Notes: generated from the letters alone by a model not told the origin. A stretch of 64,000 nucleotides of DNA from Nitrospirota bacterium (GCA_021789595.1 JAJYJJ010000001.1:150454-214453); one strand, 5' to 3'. Shown: positions 51,721 through 62,694, numbered from the stretch's first letter. Program-made: numbers and translations.

Positions 51721-52929
51721 GTGGACATCGTTGAGACCCTGCGGGTATCCAGGGATTCCCTTCTAAGCAACAAGGTCCGTTCAGGCCTTACCATGCTTGG
51801 AGTTATCATAGGTGTTATGGCAGTAATCCTCCTTGTCTCCATTGGCGAAGGTGCAAGGGATTACATCCACAGGGAGTTAGGCAATCTTGGTTCTAACCTC
51901 CTTATTGTTACACCCGGGAAGGTTTCAACAAGGGGCGGCTTTCATCCGCCGGCTGCAGGCACCATAAGAAAACTTATTTACGATGATGCTGTTGTCCTTG
52001 AGAGGCGTTCAAGACATATATCCAATGCAATCCCGCTTATCTTTGGAACTACAAGGATAAAGTATTTCAACCAGAGCAGGGACACATCTGTTGTAGGTGT
52101 TACAGAGGATTATTTTAAGGTGAGAAACCTCCATGTGGAGACAGGTCAATTCCTGACAGGTGCAGATGTGGATACAAAGAGGAAGGTGTGTGTTCTTGGA
52201 AGGACTGTTAAAAAAGGGCTCTTTGATGATTCCAATGCCCTCGGACAGATGGTCACACTCGGGGATGAGAGATACAGGGTTATCGGCGTTATGGAGAGGA
52301 AGGGCGTTGCCCTCGGCCTCGACCTCGACGATGTTGTCTTTATACCTACAACAACTGCAGAGGAACTCTTTGACACAGACAGCCTTTTTCAGATCGTAGT
52401 GAAGGTAAGGACATCTGATGAGATCCCCGCAGCCACTGCTGAGATAAAGGATATACTAATGAAGAGGCATGCCAATAAGGAAGACTTCACCATAATGAGT
52501 CAGGATGAGATACTGTCAACAATGGGGAAGGTGCTTGATATAATGACCGCTGTCCTTGCAGGCATTGCAGCCATATCGCTTATTGTTGGCGGCATAGGGA
52601 TAATGAATATAATGCTTGTCTCTGTGAGGGAAAGGACAAGGGAGATAGGCATAAGAAAGGCAGTTGGTGCAAAAAGCAGGGACATACTTTTGCAGTTTCT
52701 CATAGAGGCTGTTACCCTGAGCCTCTTCGGCGGTGCTGCCGGTATTGTTATAGGCATAGGGGTCTCTCTCTTAATCCCGATGTTTGTAGGCTTTCTTCCG
52801 ACAAAGCTGAGCATATGGTCAATAGTCCTTGCCTTTGTATTTTCAGGGAGTGTTGGCGTCTTCTTTGGCGTTTATCCTGCAAGAAAGGCCGCGTTGCTTG
52901 ACCCCATCGTCGCACTCAGATATGAATAA
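51721..52929 (+). CDS. ABC transporter permease (MacB type, FtsX domain)
   Basis: 402 residues with GTG start after AGAGGGG. One N-terminal helix (M-L-G-V-I-I-G-V-M-A-V-I-L-L), a large periplasmic domain (about 60-280), then three helices with the FtsX motif R-T-R-E-I-G-I-R-K-A-V-G-A. Exports peptides, siderophores or lipoproteins in a mechanotransmission manner. Its stop overlaps glnD by 8 nt. Confidence 0.93.
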   Translation: MDIVETLRVSRDSLLSNKVRSGLTMLGVIIGVMAVILLVSIGEGARDYIHRELGNLGSNLLIVTPGKVSTRGGFHPPAAGTIRKLIYDDAVVLERRSRHISNAIPLIFGTTRIKYFNQSRDTSVVGVTEDYFKVRNLHVETGQFLTGADVDTKRKVCVLGRTVKKGLFDDSNALGQMVTLGDERYRVIGVMERKGVALGLDLDDVVFIPTTTAEELFDTDSLFQIVVKVRTSDEIPAATAEIKDILMKRHANKEDFTIMSQDEILSTMGKVLDIMTAVLAGIAAISLIVGGIGIMNIMLVSVRERTREIGIRKAVGAKSRDILLQFLIEAVTLSLFGGAAGIVIGIGVSLLIPMFVGFLPTKLSIWSIVLAFVFSGSVGVFFGVYPARKAALLDPIVALRYE

Positions 52930-55486
52930 TACAGCCTGTCTTATCAAAGAGCTTAAAGAGATAAGAAATAAGGCAGAAGGCATCTTCTATGAAGGCAGGG
53001 GTGGAATGGAGGTAGTCCGGAGCCATTCTGACCTCATGGATTCCCTGCTCATCGCTCTTTTTAAATCAATGGATAAGGGCGTTTCACTCCTTGCACTTGG
53101 GGGTTATGGAAGGAGGGAACTTGCACCTTTTTCAGATATAGACCTGATGTTCCTCTATAGAAAAGACATCACGCCTTCTATAGAAAGTGCTTCAAGTAAT
53201 GTCCTCTACAGCCTCTGGGATGCAGGCCTTCAGGTGAGTCACTCTCTCAGGTCATTTAAAGACTGCCTCAGAGAGGCCAGGATTGATCTAAGGACAAAGA
53301 CCTCTCTTTTAGAGGCCCGCTTTATAGCAGGGGATGACGGCCTCTATAATGACTTTATTGCTGATGTTATAAATCCCATTAGATCCAGGAAGCAGGAGTC
53401 ATTCCTCAGGGAGAAGCTCTCAGAAAGACTGATGAGATATAAGGAACAGGGCGATTCTCCATACCTTATTGAACCGAATGTCAAAGAAGGCGAGGGCGGA
53501 CTCAGGGACATACACCTCAGTCTGTGGCTTTCAAAAGTGGTCTTGAAGATTAAGGATATTGAGGGGCTAAAGGATATCCTTAAAGATAGGGATTATAAAA
53601 GACTCATAAGGGCATACGATTTCATGCTCAGGATAAGGGTTGGCCTGCATATACTGGCAAAAAGGAAAAACGATGTCCTGTCTTTTCCATATCAGGAGGG
53701 GCTTGCACCTCTTTTAGGCTTCAAGGAAACCGGGAGCTTCAGTGCACCTGAGAGGTTGATGCGGCGCTATCACTTAATGGTTATGGATGTGACTGAGATA
53801 ACCAAATCAGTGATAAACCTGTGTGCTAAGGCATTTGTTAAAAGGCCGAGGTGGGGGAGAAAAAAACTCATCTCATCCGATTCCTTTATCCTGTTTGACG
53901 GTTATATAACGGCAGGATATAGAGAGAATTTTTTCATGGACAAACCGGAGAGGATGATCGAGGCATACGAGCTGTCGGCTAAATACAAGGCGCCTTTAAG
54001 CCCATATCTAAAGGATGGGATAAGGGAAAACCTCAGGCTTGTAAATGATTCTTTCAGGAGGTCAGAGTCTGCATCGCTGCATTTTATTTCACTCCTTGAA
54101 AGCGATAATCCCTACGAGGCATTGAAGGAGATGCATGAGATCGGCCTGCTCGGCAGGTATATACCTGAATTCGGTGCTATAAGGGCACTTGTTGTATATG
54201 ATCCCTATCACCAGTACACTGTTGATGAGCACACACTCATGGCAATAAAAAACCTGGGGAGATTAAATGAGGATGGTCATGAGAATCACAAGATACTGAA
54301 AAGGATATTCCTTAATCTTAACAAGAGATGGCCCATCTATCTTGCCCTGCTTCTTCATGATACAGGAAAGGCAAAGGGCAGCATGCATGAGAAAGAAGGT
54401 ACTACAAACATAGGTGCAGTTATGCAAAGGTTGTCCATAAAGGGCAGCGAGGCAGCAGAGATTGAGTTTATTGTCAGAAATCATCTCCTTATGTCGCGCA
54501 TAGCACAGAAGATGGAGACAGAAGATCCTGAGGTAATAGAGGATTTTGCGGATGTTGTAAAGAGGGAAGAATATATTAATGCCCTTTATCTTATTACATA
54601 TGCCGATGTCTCTTCTGTAAGACAGGGCTTCTGGTCTGACTGGAAGGCATTCCTGTTTAACGATCTGTATCTAAGGACAATCCAATACATGAGGGGTGAG
54701 TTTGAGGATAAGATTGAAAGACTTTACAGTATCCTAAATAGCTATCCAGATATAACAAGGCAGGACATCGTCTCTCATCTCGATAATATGCCTGACAGGT
54801 ATCTCCATTTTAACTCTGAGGATGTAATCCTTTCAGATATAAAGGCATTGAGGATAGCAAAGCAAAGGGGATTGTTCTTTTCTGTATCAGAAAAACAGAC
54901 AAAGGGCGCTGCTGAGATAACAGTGGTGGCACTTGACAGAGCAGGACTTTTCTTCAGGATTACAGGCGCAATATCATCAAAGGGGCTCAATATACTAAAA
55001 GGCCAGGTATTTACTGGAAATGACGGGGTTATTATAGATAGATTTTATGTATCAAACTGGGAAACCCTTTGGTGGGAAGGCCTGTCCCAGGCACTTGGTA
55101 ATGCTATAGAGGACGCTGTTTTAAGGGATCTTGAATTTTCCTTTGATAGGCGGCCATCTGCCATTGGAGCAAGGGTATCTCCTGTGGTAGAATTTGACAA
55201 TGAGACATCAGAGGATTTCACCATCCTTGAATTACTCTGCAGGGATAGGGTAGGGCTTCTCTACATTGTATCCAGGCTGTTCTTTGAACAAGGGATCAGC
55301 ATTGCATCTGCCAAGATAAATACAGAGGCAGGGGTTGCCCTTGATGTCTTTTATCTACAGAGGCTTTATCCAGAAAGAGCTCCTCGGAAAGTCACAGGCT
55401 TTCAGGGGCATAGAGGTGGGCTTAAGCTTGATGGCAATGATGCCTATGCCTTAATATTTAAACTATGGGAACTGCTAAGAGATTAG
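52922..55486 (+). CDS. glnD: Bifunctional uridylyltransferase/uridylyl-removing enzyme GlnD
   Basis: 854 residues from ATG 52922; earlier codons lie in the permease gene. Nucleotidyltransferase site G-G-Y-G-R-R-E-L-A-P-F-S-D-I-D-L (about 60-75), GlnD linker domain, HD hydrolase L-L-L-H-D-T-G-K-A-K (about 476-485) and two C-terminal ACT domains (D-R-A-G-L-F and D-R-V-G-L-L). Adds or removes UMP from PII proteins according to glutamine. No glnB/glnK is in the window. Confidence 0.95.
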   Translation: MNNTACLIKELKEIRNKAEGIFYEGRGGMEVVRSHSDLMDSLLIALFKSMDKGVSLLALGGYGRRELAPFSDIDLMFLYRKDITPSIESASSNVLYSLWDAGLQVSHSLRSFKDCLREARIDLRTKTSLLEARFIAGDDGLYNDFIADVINPIRSRKQESFLREKLSERLMRYKEQGDSPYLIEPNVKEGEGGLRDIHLSLWLSKVVLKIKDIEGLKDILKDRDYKRLIRAYDFMLRIRVGLHILAKRKNDVLSFPYQEGLAPLLGFKETGSFSAPERLMRRYHLMVMDVTEITKSVINLCAKAFVKRPRWGRKKLISSDSFILFDGYITAGYRENFFMDKPERMIEAYELSAKYKAPLSPYLKDGIRENLRLVNDSFRRSESASLHFISLLESDNPYEALKEMHEIGLLGRYIPEFGAIRALVVYDPYHQYTVDEHTLMAIKNLGRLNEDGHENHKILKRIFLNLNKRWPIYLALLLHDTGKAKGSMHEKEGTTNIGAVMQRLSIKGSEAAEIEFIVRNHLLMSRIAQKMETEDPEVIEDFADVVKREEYINALYLITYADVSSVRQGFWSDWKAFLFNDLYLRTIQYMRGEFEDKIERLYSILNSYPDITRQDIVSHLDNMPDRYLHFNSEDVILSDIKALRIAKQRGLFFSVSEKQTKGAAEITVVALDRAGLFFRITGAISSKGLNILKGQVFTGNDGVIIDRFYVSNWETLWWEGLSQALGNAIEDAVLRDLEFSFDRRPSAIGARVSPVVEFDNETSEDFTILELLCRDRVGLLYIVSRLFFEQGISIASAKINTEAGVALDVFYLQRLYPERAPRKVTGFQGHRGGLKLDGNDAYALIFKLWELLRD

Positions 55487-58400
55487 GAAAGATATTGGTA
55501 TGGGCTGTAGTTGTTGTGCTCACAGCCTCTGTGTTTATTGTCCTCAGGAGCCAGAACATATCAAATGCCCTGAAACGGGTAATACTTCCTGAACTTGAGA
55601 GGGCAACAGGCGAGAAGGTGTTGATCGACAGGATAATTGTAAATCCATTCCCATTATTCATAGAGATGGATGGAGTTAGGTTTTTTGATAAAGGGGCTAA
55701 CAGTATACTTACCATCAAAAGGCTGAAAGGATATATAGATGTAATAGACCTGATATATAAGGAGATTGCAGTCAGGAGGCTGATCATAAGCGGCCTTGCC
55801 ATAGACACAAACAGGCATGAGATAGAAGGTATCATCGGGAATGTTGAGGCATATGTGAATGGGCCAAAGAGGTTTCCTCTGAAGCTCATATTAAAGGCAA
55901 TAGAGGTGAATAACGGGGCATATTCCATAAAGGATGAAGGTGAAAACATTACCCTTTCTGGCAGGGGATTAAGTTTAGATATTATACCGAGACAGGCGGT
56001 CTTCATATCCTGTGCAATAAAGGATGCAGTTTTTAAGGCAGAATCCATTCCTGAGATAAAGGCAAGGCTTAATGCAGTTGCGAGGATAAAAGACAGGACG
56101 GTTGATATTGTTTCATTTAACCTGTCTTCGTTTGGCTCTACTGTCAGGGCAAATGGCACGATGTCACCAGGGCATATCGCCATATCTACAGAGGTTAATC
56201 TGTTTATGGATACAATGAGGGAGTTATTCCATCTCAAAAATACAGATAAAGGAAGGATCGATGCCTCTGGCACAATAACACTTATTAAAGGCTCAGGAAA
56301 GTCCGAGGCCTTCCAGGGTAAAAAATGGTTAAGGCCGAGTCTTGACCTGAAGGTAAAGGGGAGTTTTTTACTTGAAAGCCTCATGGGGATACTCAATGAA
56401 AAAGGGGACTACAGGGGGCTTATCTCTGTTAAGGGAGTGGTCAAGGGCATATATCCCGATATTGTTGGAGAAGGCTGGGCATCGCTTAGCAGAGGCAGGC
56501 TTGATACCCTTGATATAGATGAGTTAAAAGGCAGGCTTTTTTACAAAAACAGGATGTTCTCCCTGATCGGCTTTGATTCAAGACTGCTTGCTGGTGTAGC
56601 AAAAGGCAATGCATATCTCAATGTACCTGAGATTACATATACGGTAAATGCAGATATTAAGGATGTTGACAGCGATAGGTTCCTTAAATTCATTGCATGG
56701 GATGCGCCACTGCCAAAGGGCAAGGTATCAGGTCGTTTTGACGGCGGTGGCAAGGAGGTAACAGACCTTGATGCAAAGGCATCTTTCCACTATGTAAACA
56801 CATCTGCTTACCCTGCATCAGGCCATGCATCAGAAAAGATCATCAATGAAAGGATAAAGGATGCAGATGGTGTAGTTTTATTAAACAAGGGTCTGCTAAC
56901 GCTCAGCGATACAAGGCTTCAGACCACTCTTTCTACACTCAATCTCAATGGGACGATAGGGCTTATCAACAAGCATATCCAACTGGATGCCGATTTAAAA
57001 AGCAGTGACCTCTCCGACATAACCTATCCATATTACACCGATTTTAAGGCACCGTTGGACCTTAAAGGCACACTATCCGGACCATCAGAAAATCCGATAT
57101 TCTCTGGCTCCCTCAGTGTTGGGAAGGGCAGCGTAAAGGGTATCCCTGTTGATGGTGCCTCTGGAGACATAACATACAGGGCAGATATGCTCAAGGTGGA
57201 TTCATTAAGGATAAGGCAGGGCGATTTTTTCTATCTTGTCTCAGGCAGCATAGCCTTCAGGCAATCAAAGGGTCTGTTTTCCTTTGCTGACCCATATTTT
57301 GATGCAGAGGCAAAGATAAAGGGGAAGGATATAGGAGAGCTTGTTACGGTATTTCATAAAAAGCTTCCAATAAGAGGCAATGTCGATGGAGATCTGTCTT
57401 TTAAAGGCGATACAAAGAAGTTTAAGGGTATTGGGAGTATTGCTATCAGCAATGGCGTATCCTACGGCCAGCCCTTTGACAGGGCAAGGATTAAGGCATT
57501 GCTCACAGAAGACGATATATCATTTCCATCCATAGAGGTGCAAAGAGGTTCAACAACGCTCAGATCAAAAGGCAGGGTATTCTTTGACAATAAGTTCTCA
57601 TTCGATGGTTTAGTAAAAGGCAATGTGTCTGATATTGTAATACCATGGAAGATTCCCATCAACGGCGATTTTTCCCTTGCTGCCTCTGCCAGGGGCACAT
57701 TTGAAGACCCTGAGTTGCTGGCAACCTTAAGTCTGAAAAAACTTAAGCTCAGAGGCGGGGATATAGGCGGAGGTTCAGCCGAACTCAAGATAAAGGATAA
57801 GGGAATCAGCCTTAAAGGAGATCTCCTGGACAATAGGATCGCCATAAAAGGAGATGCTGTTATGAATAAGGATATCCCGTGGAACCTTGACATAAGATTG
57901 AAGAGGCAGCGATACGATGCGCTCCTTGCATCATTCTTAAAGGATATACCCAAGGATTTTTCATGGACTACATCGGGTGAGATACAATTCCACGGACACA
58001 GGCATGACATCTCGGCAGTTGCAAGGTTTGATTATTTTGATATGAACCTCTACAGCTATAGATTGAACAACAATGGAGATATGGTATTTGATCTGCGTGG
58101 CAAGGATGTGAAGATAAAGGCCATGTCATTTAAGGCTGATAATGCAAGCCTGGATATTACAGGCGGGCTGAAGATAGGTGAAAGCTATGATGTCACTGTA
58201 TCAGGGAGGATTGCACTAAATGTATTAAAGGCATTTTCAAAGGACATAGAGTCTATAGGGGGGGATGGGGGTTTTGTCTTTGAGGCATCAGGACCGTGGA
58301 AGGAGCCAGAACTAAAGGGCGGGATAAATATATCAGACGGATACTTTATACTGACGGATCTGCCATACAGGATAAGTTCTATAAACAGCGATGTATATAT

Positions 58401-59472
58401 AGATAATGACAGGGTTATTATGGATTCCTTCAATGCCAGACTTGGAGGCGGTGATCTGCATGCCTCTGGAATCGGCTATATCAAGGGTTTTTCCCTGAAG
58501 AGTTTCTATGTGGATATCGCTGCAAGGGACATAAGACTCACACCATTTGAGGGATTGAATTCTACATTTGATGGAAAACTTCTATATGGGGGGAATCAGA
58601 GGTCACAGACTCTTAGCGGTGATATAAACATAAAACGTGCAAGATATCAGGGAAGGGTAGAATGGAAGAGCTGGCTTGTCAGGCTCAGGGCAAAGGAGAA
58701 ACCAAAGGTCGAGGCAGGTCTTATAGGCAATACAGGGCTTGATCTCCATATTGTAGGAAAGGACAACATATCCATAGATAACAATGTGGCAAGAACGCCT
58801 GTAAAGGCAGACCTCCTTCTTAAAGGAAGTATTTCGCAGCCGATACTTTTGGGACGGCTTGAGGCATCAGGGGGAGTTGTATTTTTCAGGAGCAAGCAGT
58901 TCAGGATTATAGATGCAACTGCTGATTTTGCTGACCCAAACAGGATGAACCCTGTATTCCATATCCAGGCAGAAACAATCACACGAGGGTATAATATAAG
59001 ACTTAATCTCGACGGCCCTGTTGATAGGTTTACCCTCTCCCTGTATTCTGACCCGCCTTTGAGTGAAATGGACATATTTGCCCTGCTTACCGTTGGGCAG
59101 GTTGGAAGTGAGCTGAAGGGCATTGAGGGGGGCATAGGCGCAGGCGAGGCCGCTGCCTTTCTTACAGGCAAGCTGCAGGATGTCCTTGAGGAGAGGATGA
59201 AAAAGATAACAGGTTTTGACCGTTTCCAGGTGGACCCATATGTGACACGGGCAACTGGAACTACCGCAGGTGTGGTCGGGCCAAGATTAACTGTTGGCAA
59301 AAGACTCCTTGGGGATAAGTTATATGTGACATACTCCACAAACATTGGTTCTACACAGGAACAGGTTCTCAGACTGGAGTACATCCTTAATAAAAATGTA
59401 TCTCTGGTCGGCCTCAGGGATGAGATTGGCAGTATCGGTGCAGATCTCAAATTCAGGTTCGAGTTCAAATGA
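55465..59472 (+). CDS. tamB: TamB-like translocation and assembly protein (AsmA-like/DUF490)
   Basis: 1335 residues. One N-terminal membrane helix (L-V-W-A-V-V-V-V-L-T-A-S-V-F), a long repetitive beta-groove, and the DUF490 C-terminus with G-L-D-L-H-I-V-G, G-S-I-S-Q-P-I-L-L-G-R-L-E-A-S-G-G and S-D-P-P-L-S-E-M-D-I-F-A-L-L-T-V-G. Spans the periplasm and helps phospholipid transfer or outer-membrane protein assembly. Overlaps glnD by 22 nt and the BamA-type gene by 4 nt, consistent with a Tam-like pair. Confidence 0.93.
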   Translation: MGTAKRLGKILVWAVVVVLTASVFIVLRSQNISNALKRVILPELERATGEKVLIDRIIVNPFPLFIEMDGVRFFDKGANSILTIKRLKGYIDVIDLIYKEIAVRRLIISGLAIDTNRHEIEGIIGNVEAYVNGPKRFPLKLILKAIEVNNGAYSIKDEGENITLSGRGLSLDIIPRQAVFISCAIKDAVFKAESIPEIKARLNAVARIKDRTVDIVSFNLSSFGSTVRANGTMSPGHIAISTEVNLFMDTMRELFHLKNTDKGRIDASGTITLIKGSGKSEAFQGKKWLRPSLDLKVKGSFLLESLMGILNEKGDYRGLISVKGVVKGIYPDIVGEGWASLSRGRLDTLDIDELKGRLFYKNRMFSLIGFDSRLLAGVAKGNAYLNVPEITYTVNADIKDVDSDRFLKFIAWDAPLPKGKVSGRFDGGGKEVTDLDAKASFHYVNTSAYPASGHASEKIINERIKDADGVVLLNKGLLTLSDTRLQTTLSTLNLNGTIGLINKHIQLDADLKSSDLSDITYPYYTDFKAPLDLKGTLSGPSENPIFSGSLSVGKGSVKGIPVDGASGDITYRADMLKVDSLRIRQGDFFYLVSGSIAFRQSKGLFSFADPYFDAEAKIKGKDIGELVTVFHKKLPIRGNVDGDLSFKGDTKKFKGIGSIAISNGVSYGQPFDRARIKALLTEDDISFPSIEVQRGSTTLRSKGRVFFDNKFSFDGLVKGNVSDIVIPWKIPINGDFSLAASARGTFEDPELLATLSLKKLKLRGGDIGGGSAELKIKDKGISLKGDLLDNRIAIKGDAVMNKDIPWNLDIRLKRQRYDALLASFLKDIPKDFSWTTSGEIQFHGHRHDISAVARFDYFDMNLYSYRLNNNGDMVFDLRGKDVKIKAMSFKADNASLDITGGLKIGESYDVTVSGRIALNVLKAFSKDIESIGGDGGFVFEASGPWKEPELKGGINISDGYFILTDLPYRISSINSDVYIDNDRVIMDSFNARLGGGDLHASGIGYIKGFSLKSFYVDIAARDIRLTPFEGLNSTFDGKLLYGGNQRSQTLSGDINIKRARYQGRVEWKSWLVRLRAKEKPKVEAGLIGNTGLDLHIVGKDNISIDNNVARTPVKADLLLKGSISQPILLGRLEASGGVVFFRSKQFRIIDATADFADPNRMNPVFHIQAETITRGYNIRLNLDGPVDRFTLSLYSDPPLSEMDIFALLTVGQVGSELKGIEGGIGAGEAAAFLTGKLQDVLEERMKKITGFDRFQVDPYVTRATGTTAGVVGPRLTVGKRLLGDKLYVTYSTNIGSTQEQVLRLEYILNKNVSLVGLRDEIGSIGADLKFRFEFK

Positions 59473-62231
59473 TACGGTATAATCCACCAATATTCCCTTT
59501 TTCTGTATTTCTATTTATACTTTTCTACACTGTATTTTTTAGCCTTCCTGCAGGTGTAAAGGCAGAGACAGGTCCCTTCTTACAGAAGACTGCAGTAGGT
59601 TCGGAAGGTAACGATGTTATAAGGTCTATTAAGGTCGAGGGTCTAAAGACAATCAAAGACAGCGAGCTTGTCTCACTTATAGGATTAAAGGCAGGAGACA
59701 GGCTTGATAAAAACATCCTCAGGGATGGGATAAAAAGGGCATTTTTAAAGGGCATCTTTCTTGATATTGCTGTAGACGAGGAACATCAGATGAATGGCAT
59801 AAGACTCACATATATTGTCAGGGAACGAGACTTTATCAGGGATATAAAGATTAGGGGCAATCATATCCTGTCAGGAGGAAAGATAAGAGATGCATTTATC
59901 TTTAAAGAAGGAGACGAGTTCAGGGATGACCTCCTGAAGGATGCCGCAGATAAGATAAGGGAGCTTTATGAAGAAAGGGGAATACCTGGCACTGCTGTAT
60001 CAATAGATGTAAAAGAGGCTGCTCTTTACAGGGTAGACCTGATAATCAATATCACAGAAGGCAGGCCAGAAATTATAGACGACATCGTCATAACAGGCGA
60101 GTATGGCAAGGGGATTGATGCCTCTGAGATAAAGGACATTATGCGGCTCTCTGCAGGTGACAGGTTAGACAGGCTAAGGATAGAAAAGGATATAGGAAGG
60201 ATAACGAACTACCTCGAAAGAAAAGGATATTTCAAGGCAGAGGTTGGTCCTTATAGATACGAGGAAGGAAAACTTATTATTCCTGTGGAATCAGGGCCAA
60301 GGCTCAAGCTCAGTTTTGCCGGCAACAAGGTCTTTAGCACAGAGATGCTTGAAAAAGAGATGCCATTTAAAGAGGAAAAGGTTGTGAATAAGGAAAACAT
60401 AGAGGAGGCATCAAGGAGGATATTGAGGCTTTACAGAGCAAGAGGCTACTACTTTGCCCAGGTGTCTGTTGATAACCTGACCACAAAGGACGAGATATCA
60501 ATCACATTCCATATCAATGAAGGGCATAAGGTAATAGTTAAACAGATAGTCTTTTCAGACACATCTATCTCGGATAAGGCGCTCAGGGGGATAATGACAC
60601 TAAAAGAAGGAGGGCCATTCAATGAGGGCATTATAAACTCAGATGCAAAGTCTATAACTGAATTCTATAACGCCCTAGGATACCTGGATGCAAAGGTTAC
60701 TGATACATCGTTTAATCTTTCGGATGATCTCAGGTATGCCTTTGTCCATATAACCGTATCAGAAGGGAAGCAGACAAAGATAGGCGATATAAGGATAGAG
60801 GGCAATAATGTTATATCTGAAGATAAGATAATGAAGGCCATAAACCTTCATAAAGGGGATATATATAATGAGGTTGACATTGGAGATGCGCGGTATAAAA
60901 TCCTTGGACTGTATAACAGCCTCGGTTATATAAATTGCCAGGTCGGGATAGAAAGCCAGATGAAAGGTCAGACAGCGGACCTGAGTTTTAAGATTACCGA
61001 AGGCCCGCAGAGCTTCTTTGGCAAGGTCATAATCAGGGGCAATAGGGAAACAAAGGAAAGGGTAATACGGAGGGAGTTAGAGATACGTGAAGGCGAACCG
61101 TATAATTATGCCTTACTTCTTAAGGCCAGGCAGAGGCTTTACAGCCTTGGGATATTCAGCGAGGTTGCCATTGATACAATTAAAGGCAGTGGTAATGAAA
61201 AGGATATCCTTGTGACTGTAAAGGAGGGCAAGCCAGGGATTGTCGAGTTTGGTTTTGGTTACGGCGATTATGACAAATACAGGGGTTTTATTGGCGTAAC
61301 CTATAGGAACCTCTTTGGCAGAAACCTGCAACTTGGCTTTAGGGCAGAAGGGAGCTCTGTAGAAAGAAGATTCAGCCTCAATTTCAAAGACCCGTGGCTT
61401 TTTGAAAGAAGGCTGCCATTAACATTGTCCCTCTCGGATGAATACAGAAAATCTTTAAGGGCCAATACAAGGGAGATAGATTATGAGATTAAGAAATACA
61501 GCTTTTTCTCAGGTATTGACAAGAGCTTTAATGACAATCTGAAGGGCTCTCTCAGTTACGAATACGCCTCTGTTAATACCTTCAATGTTAAGCCAGGTGT
61601 AATTCTTACAAGGCAGGACACAGGCACGCTCGGTATCGGAAGCATCAATCCCTCGGTGATACTGGATACAAGGGATAATCCATTTAATCCAACAGCAGGC
61701 TCGTTAAACGGTATAATAGCAAAATTCGCATCAAAGGCATTTATATCAGAGACAGAGTTTATAAAGGTGGTTCTTCAGAGCAGCTGGTACAGGTCTATCA
61801 GGAGAGGCCTTGTCCTTGCCCTTTCCTTAAGGGCAGGCTTTGCTGAGGGATTTGGAAACACAAGGGAGCTTCCACTTGTCGAGAGGTTTTTTCTTGGAGG
61901 CAGAACAACTGTAAGGGGCTATGCGCAGGACACCCTTGGCCCAAAGGGCGCAGACGGGACACCGACAGGCGGGGATGCCTTTGCGCTCATCAATGCAGAG
62001 TTAAGGATCTCCCTTGGAAGGGGTTTTGCTCTTGTTACATTCCTCGATGGCGGTAATGTCTGGATAAAGAGCAGCGAGTTTGCCCCTGGAGACCTAAGAT
62101 ATACAACCGGGGTTGGCCTTCGATACAATACCCCGGTAGGCCCTATAAGCATAGATTACGGGCATAAGCTACAGAGGCAGCCAGGAGAAAGTCCAGGAGA
62201 GCTTCAGTTTAGCATTGGACAGGCGTTTTAA
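59469..62231 (+). CDS. BamA/TamA (Omp85) family protein with about seven POTRA domains
   Basis: 920 residues with a signal peptide (F-S-V-F-L-F-I-L-F-Y-T-V-F-F-S-L-P-A-G-V-K-A is too long to be cut early; cleavage near residue 32). Seven POTRA-like units can be marked by their starts: I-R-S-I-K-V-E-G, I-R-D-I-K-I-R-G, I-D-D-I-V-I-T-G, L-K-L-S-F-A-G, V-K-Q-I-V-F-S, I-G-D-I-R-I-E-G and F-G-K-V-I-I-R-G. A 16-strand barrel follows, with G-G-R-T-T-V-R-G-Y in loop 6 and a terminal Phe. BamA normally has five POTRAs and TamA three. Coupled to tamB. Confidence 0.92.
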   Translation: MIRYNPPIFPFSVFLFILFYTVFFSLPAGVKAETGPFLQKTAVGSEGNDVIRSIKVEGLKTIKDSELVSLIGLKAGDRLDKNILRDGIKRAFLKGIFLDIAVDEEHQMNGIRLTYIVRERDFIRDIKIRGNHILSGGKIRDAFIFKEGDEFRDDLLKDAADKIRELYEERGIPGTAVSIDVKEAALYRVDLIINITEGRPEIIDDIVITGEYGKGIDASEIKDIMRLSAGDRLDRLRIEKDIGRITNYLERKGYFKAEVGPYRYEEGKLIIPVESGPRLKLSFAGNKVFSTEMLEKEMPFKEEKVVNKENIEEASRRILRLYRARGYYFAQVSVDNLTTKDEISITFHINEGHKVIVKQIVFSDTSISDKALRGIMTLKEGGPFNEGIINSDAKSITEFYNALGYLDAKVTDTSFNLSDDLRYAFVHITVSEGKQTKIGDIRIEGNNVISEDKIMKAINLHKGDIYNEVDIGDARYKILGLYNSLGYINCQVGIESQMKGQTADLSFKITEGPQSFFGKVIIRGNRETKERVIRRELEIREGEPYNYALLLKARQRLYSLGIFSEVAIDTIKGSGNEKDILVTVKEGKPGIVEFGFGYGDYDKYRGFIGVTYRNLFGRNLQLGFRAEGSSVERRFSLNFKDPWLFERRLPLTLSLSDEYRKSLRANTREIDYEIKKYSFFSGIDKSFNDNLKGSLSYEYASVNTFNVKPGVILTRQDTGTLGIGSINPSVILDTRDNPFNPTAGSLNGIIAKFASKAFISETEFIKVVLQSSWYRSIRRGLVLALSLRAGFAEGFGNTRELPLVERFFLGGRTTVRGYAQDTLGPKGADGTPTGGDAFALINAELRISLGRGFALVTFLDGGNVWIKSSEFAPGDLRYTTGVGLRYNTPVGPISIDYGHKLQRQPGESPGELQFSIGQAF

Positions 62232-62239
62232 TATGCAAG

Positions 62240-62535
62240 GATATATAAAAGGCTTCTGTCCTTTCCCTCATCTCTTTTGCTGCCCGATTTGTGGGCTGCT
62301 TTCCCAACCGCCTCCTTGAATGCCTTTTGAAGAGATGCAGGGTGGATATGGTGTCTCCTCACGATGAGAGATAGAGGGCGTCGAGGAAGAGAGTTTCCGT
62401 TTTAAGGCAAGATGGCTGATAAAGTTCTTAAAATCCTCTGTAGCAATATCGGATATTTCCTTCTTCTTTCCGATTCAAAAGGAACTTTTGAAACTCTGGA
62501 AGGGTCTCTTTGTTAGAGCCGTACGATTTTGCCAT
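62240..62535 (-). pseudogene. Second integron integrase, internally deleted and frameshifted
   Basis: Starting at ATG 62535 on the minus strand: L-P-E-F-Q-K-F-L-L-N-R-K, then in another frame D-I-A-T-E-D-F-K-N-F-I-S-H-L-A-L-K-R-K-L-S-S-S-T (integrase core-binding signature), and then V-R-R-H-H-I-H-P-A-S-L-Q-K-A-F-K-E-A-V (the IntI segment before box II). The central part with the first catalytic Arg and the terminal H-x-x-R..Y region are missing. Together with the adjacent cassette core at 62695 it defines a second decayed integron. The rest of 62232-62694 shows nothing else. Confidence 0.65.
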
Positions 62536-62694
62536 GTTTTACGACCTTTCGCTTTTAGTCCATATTACCACAAAATACGAAATTATGAAACTACCCCATA
62601 ATTGATTTTATACAACTTTCCCTCTTTTAAAAATCTTCAAGGTATGCTATATTTTAATCAGTTTTAGGAAAATACAACAGTTCGTATAGTAATT

